Shown piece by piece: positions 40,405-49,807 of a stretch of DNA of 51,633 bases; the stretch's first letter is position 1, and each line of letters opens with the position of its first letter. Under the pieces are notes generated by a model, which worked only from the letters and a program-made list of their open reading frames with translations, had not been told where the DNA came from and ran no database searches. The stretch comes from a virus. The position numbers and the translations under genes were made by a program. The stretch covers positions 1 through 51,633 of the IMG/VR virus record IMGVR_UViG_3300030329_004387; one strand, 5' to 3'.

Positions 40405-41904
40405 CTATGTCCACAGAGCATGAGTTTCTGGACAACAGAATTCCATGCCTGCTTCAGTTAAGATTTGATCTACTCTACGATCGACCCCTGAGTTCTCTAA
40501 AGTTTGAACTCCTACGTAGACTGAAGTGTCTCTATTTATACCATTACCAACAAGTGGTCTGTATGCAGCATATTTCATATTGATACCAATCATTTTAACG
40601 TTAGTACCATCTAAATGAACATTTCTTGCTACATTCATGTCACCATATATAGTAGAAATAGTTGTTATATCAATACCAAACACTTTTTTCTTTCCAGACA
40701 TTGCGAAATCAGCATTAAAGTTAGGTGAAATCTCTAAGTTATTAGAGAAGTATCCAGATAATTTATGTAGCCAATTATAAACTGCTGTAGAACAGAAGAA
40801 TATAGTTGCACCTGCATTATTATATCTTGGATCTAACATTGCTGATAAATCATCAAGAAAGTCATCTTGTGTTTTAGTTGCTGTATTTAAACTAAAAGCA
40901 TTGCCATATTGAGATATAAAGTTTACAGCACCTTCAGTAGTTGTACCTACCGCTGATTGTTGTCTGCCAAACAATAAAGATTGTTCAATATCCCATTTAT
41001 GTTCAATTAACTTTTCTTTCCAGATTCTAGCCCACTCATTGCCTTCATACTTAAGAACAGTTGCTCTATCTGTATTATTCATCACTGCTGATGTTTTCCA
41101 GATTTGAGTTTGTCCAGAAGCTGTTGCCCATGGTTGGTCTGCCCAAGTTTCAGGATATCCAGTACCCGCATCAAATGATGTACCTACTACATAACATTTA
41201 AAAGGTTCTAAATATTCTTGTGATTGAGCTATTTCTGTACTACCTGAAGCTAATCCAGCACCACTGTCTGCAATAGTATCCATTGAATCTAAGTAATAAG
41301 CTGTTGCTCCTGATCCTTTTACGCAAGTTGCATTAACTATTGCATAATTAGCTGTGTTTAAATCAACTGAATTTACTTTCCATAACTCATAATCAGTAAC
41401 TGAATTAGCATTTGCTGTGTTAGTTCCTATTTTGATTAATTGTCCAGGAAGGAAGAATTTAGGTTGAGTTCCAGCTGTGTCAGCTTTGTAGTCTACAGCT
41501 TGTCCTTTAATATTTGACATATTGCCTTCATTATTATAGTCAGTAAAGAACTTAAAGCTAAAAATACTTGATCCAGCTGTTGCTGTATGTCCTGCATCAG
41601 GTTCGCCTGCTGGGGCTACTTCTGCCGCTGTACCTACTTTTAAGATATAAGCATATCTTTTTGTGTAAGACGATCTTCTTTCAGTAAATTTGAAATTCGG
41701 ATCATCCGTTGGTTTTTTAGAAACCATGCTCAAAAAGCGAAAAAACGGGTCTTGAGCTAAATTCAATTCTGATACCATGTCTCCGAAATTATATTTTCTT
41801 CGCAGGGCACCAGTCTGAAGTGCATTATCCTCAGTACCAGTTAAGACGCCATGACCAGGGTCGCTATATAGGCTATTGCCGCCTATCAAATTGCTATCTG
41901 CCAT
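40405..41904 (-). CDS. Major capsid protein
   Basis: 499 residues, located straight after portal and scaffold genes, which is the standard place. Content fits an HK97-fold coat: N-terminal arm (MADSNLIGGNSLYSDPGHG), long helix around 'RATVLKYEGNEWARIWKEKLIEHKWDIEQSLLFGRQ' (about 270-305), and late 'GIDITTISTIYGDMNVARNVHLDG', which reads like the P-domain and A-domain strands of such capsids. No protease-cleaved delta domain is obvious, matching the separate scaffold gene. Its leader can form alternative stems near the ribosome binding site. Confidence 0.8.
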   Translation of the reverse strand: MADSNLIGGNSLYSDPGHGVLTGTEDNALQTGALRRKYNFGDMVSELNLAQDPFFRFLSMVSKKPTDDPNFKFTERRSSYTKRYAYILKVGTAAEVAPAGEPDAGHTATAGSSIFSFKFFTDYNNEGNMSNIKGQAVDYKADTAGTQPKFFLPGQLIKIGTNTANANSVTDYELWKVNSVDLNTANYAIVNATCVKGSGATAYYLDSMDTIADSGAGLASGSTEIAQSQEYLEPFKCYVVGTSFDAGTGYPETWADQPWATASGQTQIWKTSAVMNNTDRATVLKYEGNEWARIWKEKLIEHKWDIEQSLLFGRQQSAVGTTTEGAVNFISQYGNAFSLNTATKTQDDFLDDLSAMLDPRYNNAGATIFFCSTAVYNWLHKLSGYFSNNLEISPNFNADFAMSGKKKVFGIDITTISTIYGDMNVARNVHLDGTNVKMIGINMKYAAYRPLVGNGINRDTSVYVGVQTLENSGVDRRVDQILTEAGMEFCCPETHALWT

Positions 41905-41906
41905 TT

Positions 41907-42012
41907 GTCTATCTCCGTTTTATTTAACCTTCTCTCAGCTGTACACATGTACCTTCGAGTAAGGCAGTTAAGTTCAGATAGACTAAATTTTTATTGTTGT
42001 TATAAGTCTATC
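41907..42012 (-). promoter_or_regulatory. Capsid-gene leader with mutually exclusive stems
   Basis: In the minus-strand transcript, segment B (41984-41976, AGTCTATCT) can pair with upstream C (42012-42005, GATAGACT, 8 bp), which contains the scaffold stop codon, or with downstream A (41914-41907, AGATAGAC, 8 bp). A overlaps the end of the capsid GGAG site. Between B and A lie a CCTT/AAGG hairpin, a GTAC/GTAC hairpin and a TTAAC/GTTAA closing pair. A ribosome ending on the scaffold gene would cover C and favour B-A, a plausible translational switch. Confidence 0.5.
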
Positions 42013-42922
42013 CAAACAAGTTATCAACACCGTCACCAAAGTCAACGATTTGATCAAAAACCTCTCTATCAGCAGATTTTTGGCCTCCTTGACTATTGGC
42101 TCCACTAGCAGAAGTAGGTATGCTTCGAACATTTTTCATTTGGTTCATCATATCCTTTTTAGTACTTTGAGCAACATTTGCAGCTGTTTTTTCTTTATTT
42201 AGAATGTAATGAACATCATCTAAAGTCATTCTATGCTTTTTAGCTTTTTCCTTAAATGCAAGAAATTCATCTTCAGACATATTATTCTTTTTTCTAAATT
42301 CAATTTCCTGATCTTTCATAGCTTTAGCCTTTTGCATTTCAGCAGATTTCTTTTTTTCAGCATCAGTCATTGCATTAATTCTTTGCTGAACTAAACCATC
42401 TACATGTGCATTCATAAGCTTTGCGCTATCAGAATCAGGATCAGTCATTGCTTCTTGTTGATCAAAGATAAAATCTTCTCCAAGATTTAATTTTTCTTGA
42501 ATAGATTTTGCAGGAGAACCACCATTTACTAAATATTCTCTAACATGTTCTACTAATCCACTATCTTCTTTCATCGCTTCAAGAACAGGTACAAATTTTT
42601 CAACTTGTTTATACTGCTCTCTCCACTTGACAGCTTCTCTACTACTATCTTTGTAGCGTTTTTCCCAGTCAGTGCCGCCTTTCTGTACTCTGGGACTATT
42701 CACCACTTTATTGGAGCCTTGGTTGGTACTAACATCTTGTTTAGATGTATTCGAACTAAGGGTTGCCTCAGTGTCTACTATACTACCATTTACTTGGTTG
42801 TCTAGGGCATCGAAAAACTCTTTAGAGCCTGCATTCTTTGATTGCTTAGAAACATTTTGAATATTGTCTCCTTGCATTCCTATTGGAGCAGGGTTACCTT
42901 TAGTTTTTTGGGTTTTTGCCAT
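42008..42922 (-). CDS. Scaffolding protein
   Basis: 304 residues, very charged and helical, rich in Lys, Glu, Gln and Asp: 'VHRMTLDDVHYIL'-type heptads and 'RRVQKGGTDWEKRYKDSSREAVKWREQYKQVEKF'-like text in the middle. Such proteins between portal and capsid genes scaffold procapsid assembly and are later removed. No cysteine or enzyme motif. Its last codons form part of the capsid leader structure. Confidence 0.7.
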   Translation of the reverse strand: MAKTQKTKGNPAPIGMQGDNIQNVSKQSKNAGSKEFFDALDNQVNGSIVDTEATLSSNTSKQDVSTNQGSNKVVNSPRVQKGGTDWEKRYKDSSREAVKWREQYKQVEKFVPVLEAMKEDSGLVEHVREYLVNGGSPAKSIQEKLNLGEDFIFDQQEAMTDPDSDSAKLMNAHVDGLVQQRINAMTDAEKKKSAEMQKAKAMKDQEIEFRKKNNMSEDEFLAFKEKAKKHRMTLDDVHYILNKEKTAANVAQSTKKDMMNQMKNVRSIPTSASGANSQGGQKSADREVFDQIVDFGDGVDNLFG

Positions 42923-42949
42923 TTTATCCCCCTTTTTTATTGTTGTAAG

Positions 42950-45253
42950 TTATTCAGATTTCTCTGAATTTTCCAAATCTTTTTTTGAATTAACTAATGC
43001 ATCATTTTGACGCTGCTGTATTAAGTTAGCATTATTTCCTAAAGTACCTCTCAATAATTTCTGTTTACCTTGAGTTTCTATTAACTCTTTAGTCATTCCA
43101 GATTTAACTTCTTCTTTCTTTTTATTGATCTCAACTTCAGCATCTTTAACCTTACTCTTAATACCTGCTTGAACAAGTTGTCTTGAAAGAGTTTCAATTG
43201 TACCTTCTTTATCTGATAAGGCTTCTTGCATTTGTTGTATTTGTCCTTGTAATTGAGAATATAAGCTCTTACGCTCAACGATTTTATCTTTATGTTTTAA
43301 ATCAGTTTCAGCTAAGACAGCTATATCATCTACTACACCTAATTGCATTAATTGTTTTAATTCTTCTAAATAAGCCCATCTATTTACTGGCAATGTTGAA
43401 CCTGATATAATTCTAATGTCAAATTTATGAGCTGTAATATCCATAGATTTTCCAATAGCTTCTCCCATATCATTATAAATAGGTATATTCATTTCCTGAG
43501 TTTTGCCTTCTTGTATAGCACTAGGCTGTATAATTCTAAATCTTTTTTGAGCAGTATAAACTGATTGACAGAACTGCAAAATAACTTGACCTAATTGTTT
43601 TAAAGCAGGTTCTATACAGCTACCCATCCATTGTTTAATTCTTCTAGTTCCATATTCATCCATAGCCAACATACCTCTATAAGTTTCCCCAGCTCCAGCT
43701 GAATCTCCCATCATAGAGCTGTATATACCAGCTAAATACTCCATATCCATTTTACCTTCCTGCACGATCTGAAAAAAGGCACTTGATAATGGAGCAGGCA
43801 TTACTGGAGTAGGTCTTTCAACTCCTGGTCTGATGGGCAGTAATGCTCCTGGAGCTGAAGAATATTTTTCCCACAATTCTGCATCAATACTACCTTCTTC
43901 ATACATCCATCTTAAAGAACTCCCTAAAGAAGCATTATGCACCATTATTTGATGAGCTTTATTAATTTCTTGCTGTTTCCCTATTAAAGGTGCTACAGCA
44001 CTTAATGGATAAGGCGTTCCTGTCCATTTGTAATTAAAAGGAATTATAGGATAATCCTGAATTGTTTCAGGTAAAGTTTGTTCATAAAGAACTTTATCAC
44101 CTGCCATGCAAGTTTGCTTAATTCTAGATTGATAAAAAGGTACTGCCTCTATTACATTTTTAGCAACATCTTCATCTTCCATCATAACATTATATTGCTT
44201 TTCAGCAATGATAACATTTTCTACTTTAGATGCTTCTTGCTGTAATTTAGACATACATTGTTGTTTATAAGTCTCTAATTGTTGAGACATTAATTCTAAG
44301 GCTTTCTTCTTCTCAAGATCATATCTTTCTGGCAACATTTCACCAGCTTGAACAGCTTCCATCATTTGTTTGTCTGATTCAAGAAACTGAACTTGCATCT
44401 CTTCTTGCATTTCTGCAACCTGCTTATCACATTGTTGCTGTATTTGCATTAAAACTTCTTTTGAAGGAGGGACTCTATAAAATAAATTTACGTATGGTAA
44501 TTTTATTTTTTCATATACTTCAAAAAATTCACATAATTCATCTTCAGAACCATCAGGATTAATTGCCATGCTAGCATCTTGTGTATGATCATTAAAATTA
44601 AATAATTTTTGGTCTAAGTTACCCATATCTCTAACTGAATAAGAATGTTGACTTTGATCGTCACTGCTTGCGCTTTTTATTTTTCTTGCATGATCAGGGA
44701 ATAGTTTAATTAAGTGATTCTTGGGTAAAACTTTTCGTATTGTAATAAAAGCTGCATCTCTAAATAACATATCTCTTGATTTAGGATCTATGTAAACATC
44801 AAATGGCTCTGGTTGAGTTAATGTAACTTCTCCCATACCATTATCAGCATCTTTGTCAACAGAAACAAGCATATAGCCTACTCCTTTTGTCACAGCATCG
44901 TTTATAGTGTTATTATATAGTGTAGATCCATTTGAATTCGCCCAAACGTAATCTGTTAAGTCAGATATAACTGCTGCTACATCTGAATCAGAGCCATCAA
45001 CTCCAATAGCTTGCCATCTAGGGTCATTAGAAGTAGCATAAAAATTAAGCATTTCAACTACAGGAAGAATTCTGTTTATTGTAAAAGTAGGCATCCCCTG
45101 TTCTTCTAAAGATTTCTTTTCAATAGAAGTTAATTGTTCATCATGAGCAAATTCATACCCTTGTGTATTAATATGTTCCCATTGCTTTCTTGTCCAATTA
45201 TTAGATAAATTATATAATAATCTAATTTCATCTGCTCTTTTTTTACGTGCCAT
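42950..45253 (-). CDS. Portal protein, P22-type
   Basis: 767 residues, large as in P22-like portals. N-terminus 'WTRKQWEHINTQGYEFAHDEQLTSIEKKSLEEQGMPTFTINRILPVVEMLNFYATSNDPRWQAIG' is close to the P22 portal family pattern of 'a...P.fN.i.p.v....g....nr'. A Gln/Glu-rich insert (about 275-345) and a C-terminal coiled coil (670-765) extend the barrel side. It forms the 12-fold ring through which DNA is pumped. The usual neighbour order terL-portal-scaffold-capsid supports the call. Confidence 0.85.
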   Translation of the reverse strand: MARKKRADEIRLLYNLSNNWTRKQWEHINTQGYEFAHDEQLTSIEKKSLEEQGMPTFTINRILPVVEMLNFYATSNDPRWQAIGVDGSDSDVAAVISDLTDYVWANSNGSTLYNNTINDAVTKGVGYMLVSVDKDADNGMGEVTLTQPEPFDVYIDPKSRDMLFRDAAFITIRKVLPKNHLIKLFPDHARKIKSASSDDQSQHSYSVRDMGNLDQKLFNFNDHTQDASMAINPDGSEDELCEFFEVYEKIKLPYVNLFYRVPPSKEVLMQIQQQCDKQVAEMQEEMQVQFLESDKQMMEAVQAGEMLPERYDLEKKKALELMSQQLETYKQQCMSKLQQEASKVENVIIAEKQYNVMMEDEDVAKNVIEAVPFYQSRIKQTCMAGDKVLYEQTLPETIQDYPIIPFNYKWTGTPYPLSAVAPLIGKQQEINKAHQIMVHNASLGSSLRWMYEEGSIDAELWEKYSSAPGALLPIRPGVERPTPVMPAPLSSAFFQIVQEGKMDMEYLAGIYSSMMGDSAGAGETYRGMLAMDEYGTRRIKQWMGSCIEPALKQLGQVILQFCQSVYTAQKRFRIIQPSAIQEGKTQEMNIPIYNDMGEAIGKSMDITAHKFDIRIISGSTLPVNRWAYLEELKQLMQLGVVDDIAVLAETDLKHKDKIVERKSLYSQLQGQIQQMQEALSDKEGTIETLSRQLVQAGIKSKVKDAEVEINKKKEEVKSGMTKELIETQGKQKLLRGTLGNNANLIQQRQNDALVNSKKDLENSEKSE

Positions 45254-45266
45254 TAAATTCTCCTGT

Positions 45267-45770
45267 TTATTTTATCAACTCTTCTAATTTATCCCATTCT
45301 ATATCAACATCTTCATGGGGTTCACCTAATATATTATGTTTAAAGTTTTCATCCCCAATCTTTTCAACATGCGCCAATTCATGTATTAAAGTTCCCATAG
45401 GATTTTTAGAGGCATCATAGTCAACCCAAATAGTATCAGAAACTCCTGGGCTATGTCCATAGGCGGTAAAGCCTTCCATGCCATATAAATCACCTGAATA
45501 TAAAACTAATTGATCTGTATCTAATTTATTCTGTATATACTCTAAAGCATTTACATTCTCTCCAAAATCTCTTGTAATTGATTCAGAAGTATTTCCTGGA
45601 TATTCAAAAGAAACCAAATTATCATAATTATCAAACAGATGCGATAAATCAATATTTTTTAAAATTTCTTGTTCTTCAAAAGATAATTCTAAAGGTTTAG
45701 GCTCTTTAATTTTTGTTTTATAATAAGGCTTTGCCCCAAAAAGCCAATAAGGATCATTTAGTTCAGACAT
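45267..45770 (-). CDS. Zinc metallopeptidase-like protein (HELAH)
   Basis: Starting from the ATG at 45770 (GGAGAT upstream) the product has 167 residues. Residues 130-134 are HELAH within 'MGTLIHELAHVEKIGDE', an HExxH zinc-peptidase site, and a downstream His/Glu (about 145-155) could be the third ligand. It is small for a protease and sits between large-terminase and portal genes. It may process capsid or host proteins; no prohead protease is otherwise seen. Substrate unknown. Confidence 0.65.
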   Translation of the reverse strand: MSELNDPYWLFGAKPYYKTKIKEPKPLELSFEEQEILKNIDLSHLFDNYDNLVSFEYPGNTSESITRDFGENVNALEYIQNKLDTDQLVLYSGDLYGMEGFTAYGHSPGVSDTIWVDYDASKNPMGTLIHELAHVEKIGDENFKHNILGEPHEDVDIEWDKLEELIK

Positions 45771-46194
45771 TTTTATCTCCATTAACAATTCTTATTCTAG
45801 GACTCTCTATACTTTTAGCTATCTTAATACTATCTAAATCCTTAAAATGTTTTTTTATATTATTATCAGCTTCTTTCATAGAGCTATAAGAATCATATAT
45901 TCCAAAATGCTCATTTTTTTCAAGCAGTAAATCAACTTCAGATTCAGAAAGATCTTTACCGTATTTTTTTGTAGGATATAAAATCCATTTAGTTGGATTA
46001 TCTAAATCATCTGTATCATAAGAAGTTTTTATATTTGATCCTTCAGCTTCTTCCTGTAAAGTCTCTGCGGGAAATGTATCAAAATCCAATGGCAAAGTCC
46101 CGCTATATTTAAATCCGTAATCTATCCTAATAGGATTATCGACTTCAGAAATAAATTCCATTATTTCCCTTTCTACAGTATTCCAAATTTTCAT
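45763..46194 (-). CDS. Hypothetical late protein, 143 aa
   Basis: Acidic, with an 'IRIDYGFKYSGTLPLDFDTFPAETLQEEAEG' N-terminal part and a charged C-terminus. Its end overlaps the HELAH gene start by 8 nt, so the two are probably made together. No family recognised. Confidence 0.55.
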   Translation of the reverse strand: MKIWNTVEREIMEFISEVDNPIRIDYGFKYSGTLPLDFDTFPAETLQEEAEGSNIKTSYDTDDLDNPTKWILYPTKKYGKDLSESEVDLLLEKNEHFGIYDSYSSMKEADNNIKKHFKDLDSIKIAKSIESPRIRIVNGDKNV

Positions 46195-46200
46195 AAGACT

Positions 46201-47265
46201 TTATTTAAATATATCTTCGTTATCAATATCTTTTAATTTATTAATAATATCAACTTCATCCTGTGTTCTTGTATGATATTCTTTGCCTTGCCACATAAAA
46301 GTAGGGACATCTTCTTTTTCCATTCCCAAGGTAGATCGACCTCCTCTAGAATGTTTGAATTGTTTTCCAAAATTAGCATATTCTAATACACCATCTTCAG
46401 TTACATTAATACCTTGTCTACCTAAATACTCATGTAACATTGCAAGTTTATGCTGATCGCCTGTACTAGGATAATCTACGCCCTCTTTACCTACAACTCT
46501 ATCGCTTACTTCGGTATAATATTCTTGTAATGACATACCTGGTGAACCAGAAAAATTTAATTCACTTGAAAGACTGATATTTTCTCCAGCAAGACCTCTA
46601 TTTGCTAAATCTTCCTCATCCATATATTTCTCATCCCAAGTAACCCCTGCTCCTTGAGCTACTTCTTCATCAGACAAATAACTAGTATCTCCTTGAAAAC
46701 TATATGTCGTATCATCATATTGCCCTCTAGATAAATCCTTTTCTTTTTCAAGCGTAGCCAACATGCCCTCAAACTTATCTCTAGCTCTGTATTCTAAATC
46801 ATCCTCACGACTACCTCCTGTTGCAGATGAGCCTTCTAAAGGTACTAATGCTCCAGTTTTAGGATCTATAATAGAGTAATCTCCAGTTTCATCACTTTTA
46901 TACATTGTGTATGGAGCATTTTCATCATGCCATAAATAATCTTCTTTAGCAATATTTTCATCCATTACAAAGTTTCCTTCGGCATCATAAGTTCCAGGAA
47001 GAAAATCTCCAAAAGGAGAAATATCCCATTGACCCATAGGCGTATAACCTTCAAAATCTTGTGCACCTTGTATTGCTGCAGCCTGTCGATCAACTTCACC
47101 CTGAACACCACCTCCGCCTGAATAATCCACTCCTATATCAAAACTATAGTCTGGGACAACTTCTTCTAGTTCACTTGCTGCAGTTATAGGCTCAATATTG
47201 CCTTCAAATATATTTTCATCATCAGCAGGCAATAAACTTCCTACATCTATATCTTCTTGTACCAT
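46201..47265 (-). CDS. Acidic hypothetical late protein, 354 aa
   Basis: Strongly acidic with Gly-rich stretches ('DYSGGGGVQGEVD') and repeated short 'DETGDYSIIDPKTGAL'-type turns. No hydrophobic segment and no catalytic motif recognised. It lies between the large terminase and the HELAH/portal block, so it may be a head-assembly partner, but this is a guess from position. Confidence 0.55.
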   Translation of the reverse strand: MVQEDIDVGSLLPADDENIFEGNIEPITAASELEEVVPDYSFDIGVDYSGGGGVQGEVDRQAAAIQGAQDFEGYTPMGQWDISPFGDFLPGTYDAEGNFVMDENIAKEDYLWHDENAPYTMYKSDETGDYSIIDPKTGALVPLEGSSATGGSREDDLEYRARDKFEGMLATLEKEKDLSRGQYDDTTYSFQGDTSYLSDEEVAQGAGVTWDEKYMDEEDLANRGLAGENISLSSELNFSGSPGMSLQEYYTEVSDRVVGKEGVDYPSTGDQHKLAMLHEYLGRQGINVTEDGVLEYANFGKQFKHSRGGRSTLGMEKEDVPTFMWQGKEYHTRTQDEVDIINKLKDIDNEDIFK

Positions 47266-47275
47266 CTTTACTCCT

Positions 47276-48832
47276 TTATGCTGTTACCCAGCTTTTTGCT
47301 TTCGGTTTCTTTTTATACCATCCACTCTTTCCTTCATGCATACCTTGAGGTGGATGAGCATATTTACATGCATAAGCCAAGGCATCTATTGTATCATCAT
47401 GAGCCATACGAGGCCCAAAAGTCATTATTTCTCTATGAAGATCATACTGAGTTTTTTTAATATGAACCTGGCCGACTGAGAATCTTTGAGCCATTATTTC
47501 TTGTATTCGATCTCTTTTACTCATTCTGTTACCAGGTTTTTCTTCCTTAAAAGGAATAATAAATTCATTTCTTCTACGCATTTCAGCTCTAATAGCTTGA
47601 AATACTGGTTTACTCATTGTAGTATCTTCTATTGTAAAAAGCGTAGGGTTGTAAAATTTTGCATATTGAAATATGTGATCTACAATACCCTTTTTATCAG
47701 TTCCAGGAATGCCCATGACAGGAAGTGTCCTATCCCTAATATAATCCAAGACATATATATTATTGTCGGGGGTAACAGCGATAGCAATAATAACGGAAAA
47801 GTCAGAATTACGCCTAGCAGAATCAGTTGCTGGATCAACACCGATAAAAATATTACACGGTTTCTGATCGTCTCCGTCAGGTAAAATGTACGATATCCCG
47901 TTTTCTTGATCATTTATAAACTTACCATCCCAGTACTTTATATGATCCCTATTAAATATAGAGTCTTCTTCACTTTGGACTTCCATCATATATTCTTGAT
48001 AGAATTTTTGAGGAGTTCCAGAGTCTTGATAAAACTTTTTCTTTCTTTGCATCTCTTTATGACCAAACCATGAAGGCCATAATGGAGTTCCATCCTCTTG
48101 TAAAGCTTTATGTGTTATAACTTTCCAGCTATAATCTTCTTTTTGCTTCTTTGATAATTCATATCCTGTTAAAATCTTCTGTATAAAGGCATCATAGTGA
48201 ACTGGAGTCCCATTTATTCTAAGCCTGCCTGTTTTCGGTTCCAAGGCAGGAAATACGACTGCTGTAACAAGATTTGAGATTTTGGATCTAGATTCTGGTG
48301 TGATTGTATTGTTCTCATCTTCAAAGTCATCAAGAACAATAAGATCGTACCGCTTATGAAGCTTAGCACCACCACGAATACCAGAAAGATTAGACTTAGA
48401 AATAAGTTTGCAGCCATTTTTAAGCTCAATATCATCCTCTGTCCATTTTCTCCCTTTTAAATCACCAAAATAATATCTTATCTTGTCATTGTATTCTATA
48501 TGATACTTTATATAGTCAAGATTAGGTACTGATATCTTACTAGAAGCAGCTACCCATCCATAAAATAAAGGATCATCCTTACTAAAGCAAAAATCATGCA
48601 TTATATTACATTTAGTTAACACGGTTTTACCATGTCCCCTAGGCAATATAACTGCTAGTTGCCTTACATCTAAATTAGAAAGAGCGTCTGCAACCTCATA
48701 ATGAAAGAAAGGTGTTTCAGAACGCATAAAATCTTCAGGTAGAAACAATTTTCCAAATGCTATAAGGTCACTATATGCTAATTGGAGCTCTTCTTCGGCT
48801 TTATTTATATTATTTAAGTTAATATTTGCCAA
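47276..48832 (-). CDS. terL: Terminase large subunit
   Basis: 518 residues. Walker A LPRGHGKT (63-70), Walker B LIVLDD (164-169) followed by the catalytic-type acidic residues, and a C-terminal RNase H-like nuclease with GVDPA (D333), IED (402-403 region) and HDDTIDALAYA (D483). It is an ATPase that pumps DNA into the head and cuts concatemers. Length and motif order are intact. It is placed after small terminase and an endolysin gene rather than directly after terS. Confidence 0.93.
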   Translation of the reverse strand: MANINLNNINKAEEELQLAYSDLIAFGKLFLPEDFMRSETPFFHYEVADALSNLDVRQLAVILPRGHGKTVLTKCNIMHDFCFSKDDPLFYGWVAASSKISVPNLDYIKYHIEYNDKIRYYFGDLKGRKWTEDDIELKNGCKLISKSNLSGIRGGAKLHKRYDLIVLDDFEDENNTITPESRSKISNLVTAVVFPALEPKTGRLRINGTPVHYDAFIQKILTGYELSKKQKEDYSWKVITHKALQEDGTPLWPSWFGHKEMQRKKKFYQDSGTPQKFYQEYMMEVQSEEDSIFNRDHIKYWDGKFINDQENGISYILPDGDDQKPCNIFIGVDPATDSARRNSDFSVIIAIAVTPDNNIYVLDYIRDRTLPVMGIPGTDKKGIVDHIFQYAKFYNPTLFTIEDTTMSKPVFQAIRAEMRRRNEFIIPFKEEKPGNRMSKRDRIQEIMAQRFSVGQVHIKKTQYDLHREIMTFGPRMAHDDTIDALAYACKYAHPPQGMHEGKSGWYKKKPKAKSWVTA

Positions 48833-48880
48833 TTATTCTCCAAATCTGCATTATAAAATACAAAAACTTGCAATTATATA

Positions 48881-49411
48881 CTATATTTTTTCAGTTTCTG
48901 TTGTTTTTCTTTCCACTCTGTCTAGAAAATCGCTTTTTTCTGCAACAAAGTCTCTTAAATCATCAACTTTGCCACTTGGAGGCATTGTATTTACATCTTC
49001 TTTTATTGTAATATTTTCAGATGACACAAATAAAGGAGCACTTATATCTTCTATGCTTTTTCTAGCTAAGAAATTTTCTGCTTCAAGTTCATTTTCAGCT
49101 GTTTCAGCTCCTGCTCTTATAAGTTGATTTGAAAGAAAGTCCTTAGGATAGTCTTCAGATAAAGAAACCATTCTTCCATTTAAGGTTTCCAATCCTTCTT
49201 GCTTGGGAGTCGGAAGAGAGTCTTCATGTTGGTACAAACCCCAATCTCCACTATTAACTAATTTTGTTAACGTACCACTAGCCTGTCCTAATCTATATAA
49301 TGCTCCATCAGTACCTCTAACTAAATAGAAAGTTCCGAATTTATCTGTACTAGGAGGACCTAAATAAGTAGATACTCCTATATAACTATCTTTTGTTCCT
49401 GATTCTGCCAT
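48881..49411 (-). CDS. Hypothetical late protein, 176 aa
   Basis: N-terminal 60 residues look like a small beta domain (GTFYLVRGTDGALYRLGQASGTLTKLV) and the rest is acidic helix. Starts at a TAATG overlap with the endolysin gene stop and ends 48 nt before terL. No family recognised. Confidence 0.55.
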   Translation of the reverse strand: MAESGTKDSYIGVSTYLGPPSTDKFGTFYLVRGTDGALYRLGQASGTLTKLVNSGDWGLYQHEDSLPTPKQEGLETLNGRMVSLSEDYPKDFLSNQLIRAGAETAENELEAENFLARKSIEDISAPLFVSSENITIKEDVNTMPPSGKVDDLRDFVAEKSDFLDRVERKTTETEKI

Positions 49412-49806
49412 TACTTTTTCCTTAATTCAAAATGTGGAAAATCATCAAATTTATTATCTTGTACCTTGAAGTTCATGTTCCAGTCTCCTCCCCAGCGAAG
49501 AGTAATACCCATCCTAGCAGCCACCCCAAGCACGAACCCAGCAAAAAGTGTCTGACGCTCTCTGTCAGCCCAATCCACGGGGTAAGGAGTAACATCAACA
49601 GCACGACTAGGCTTTGTATTATGCCTACCAAAAGGGTAACGGACTTTAGTCTTTCCTTCTTTGAATAATTGTTCCTGTCTTCTTTCATCTCTGTGACCTT
49701 CTAGTACACTACAATCTATATATTTAATTACTTCATTAAATACTTTTTGTAGATCTTCATGACAGGTAGAAAGTCTTTGTTTGCTTTTTTTTCCAAAATA
49801 TGGCAT
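49411..49806 (-). CDS. M15-family L-alanyl-D-glutamate peptidase, endolysin
   Basis: 131 residues with the phage M15_4-type signature: 'CSVLEGHRDERRQEQLF' (32-48), H62 in 'YPFGRHNTKPSRAVDV' with D71, 'PYPVDW', then 'GITLRWGGDWN' and D122/H125 in 'FDDFPHFEL'. These give the zinc ligands (H62, D71, H125) and the catalytic acid, as in T5-type endopeptidases. It cuts peptidoglycan peptides at lysis. No signal peptide, so a holin is needed; candidates lie 15 kb away. Confidence 0.88.
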   Translation of the reverse strand: MPYFGKKSKQRLSTCHEDLQKVFNEVIKYIDCSVLEGHRDERRQEQLFKEGKTKVRYPFGRHNTKPSRAVDVTPYPVDWADRERQTLFAGFVLGVAARMGITLRWGGDWNMNFKVQDNKFDDFPHFELRKK

Positions 49807-49807
49807 A

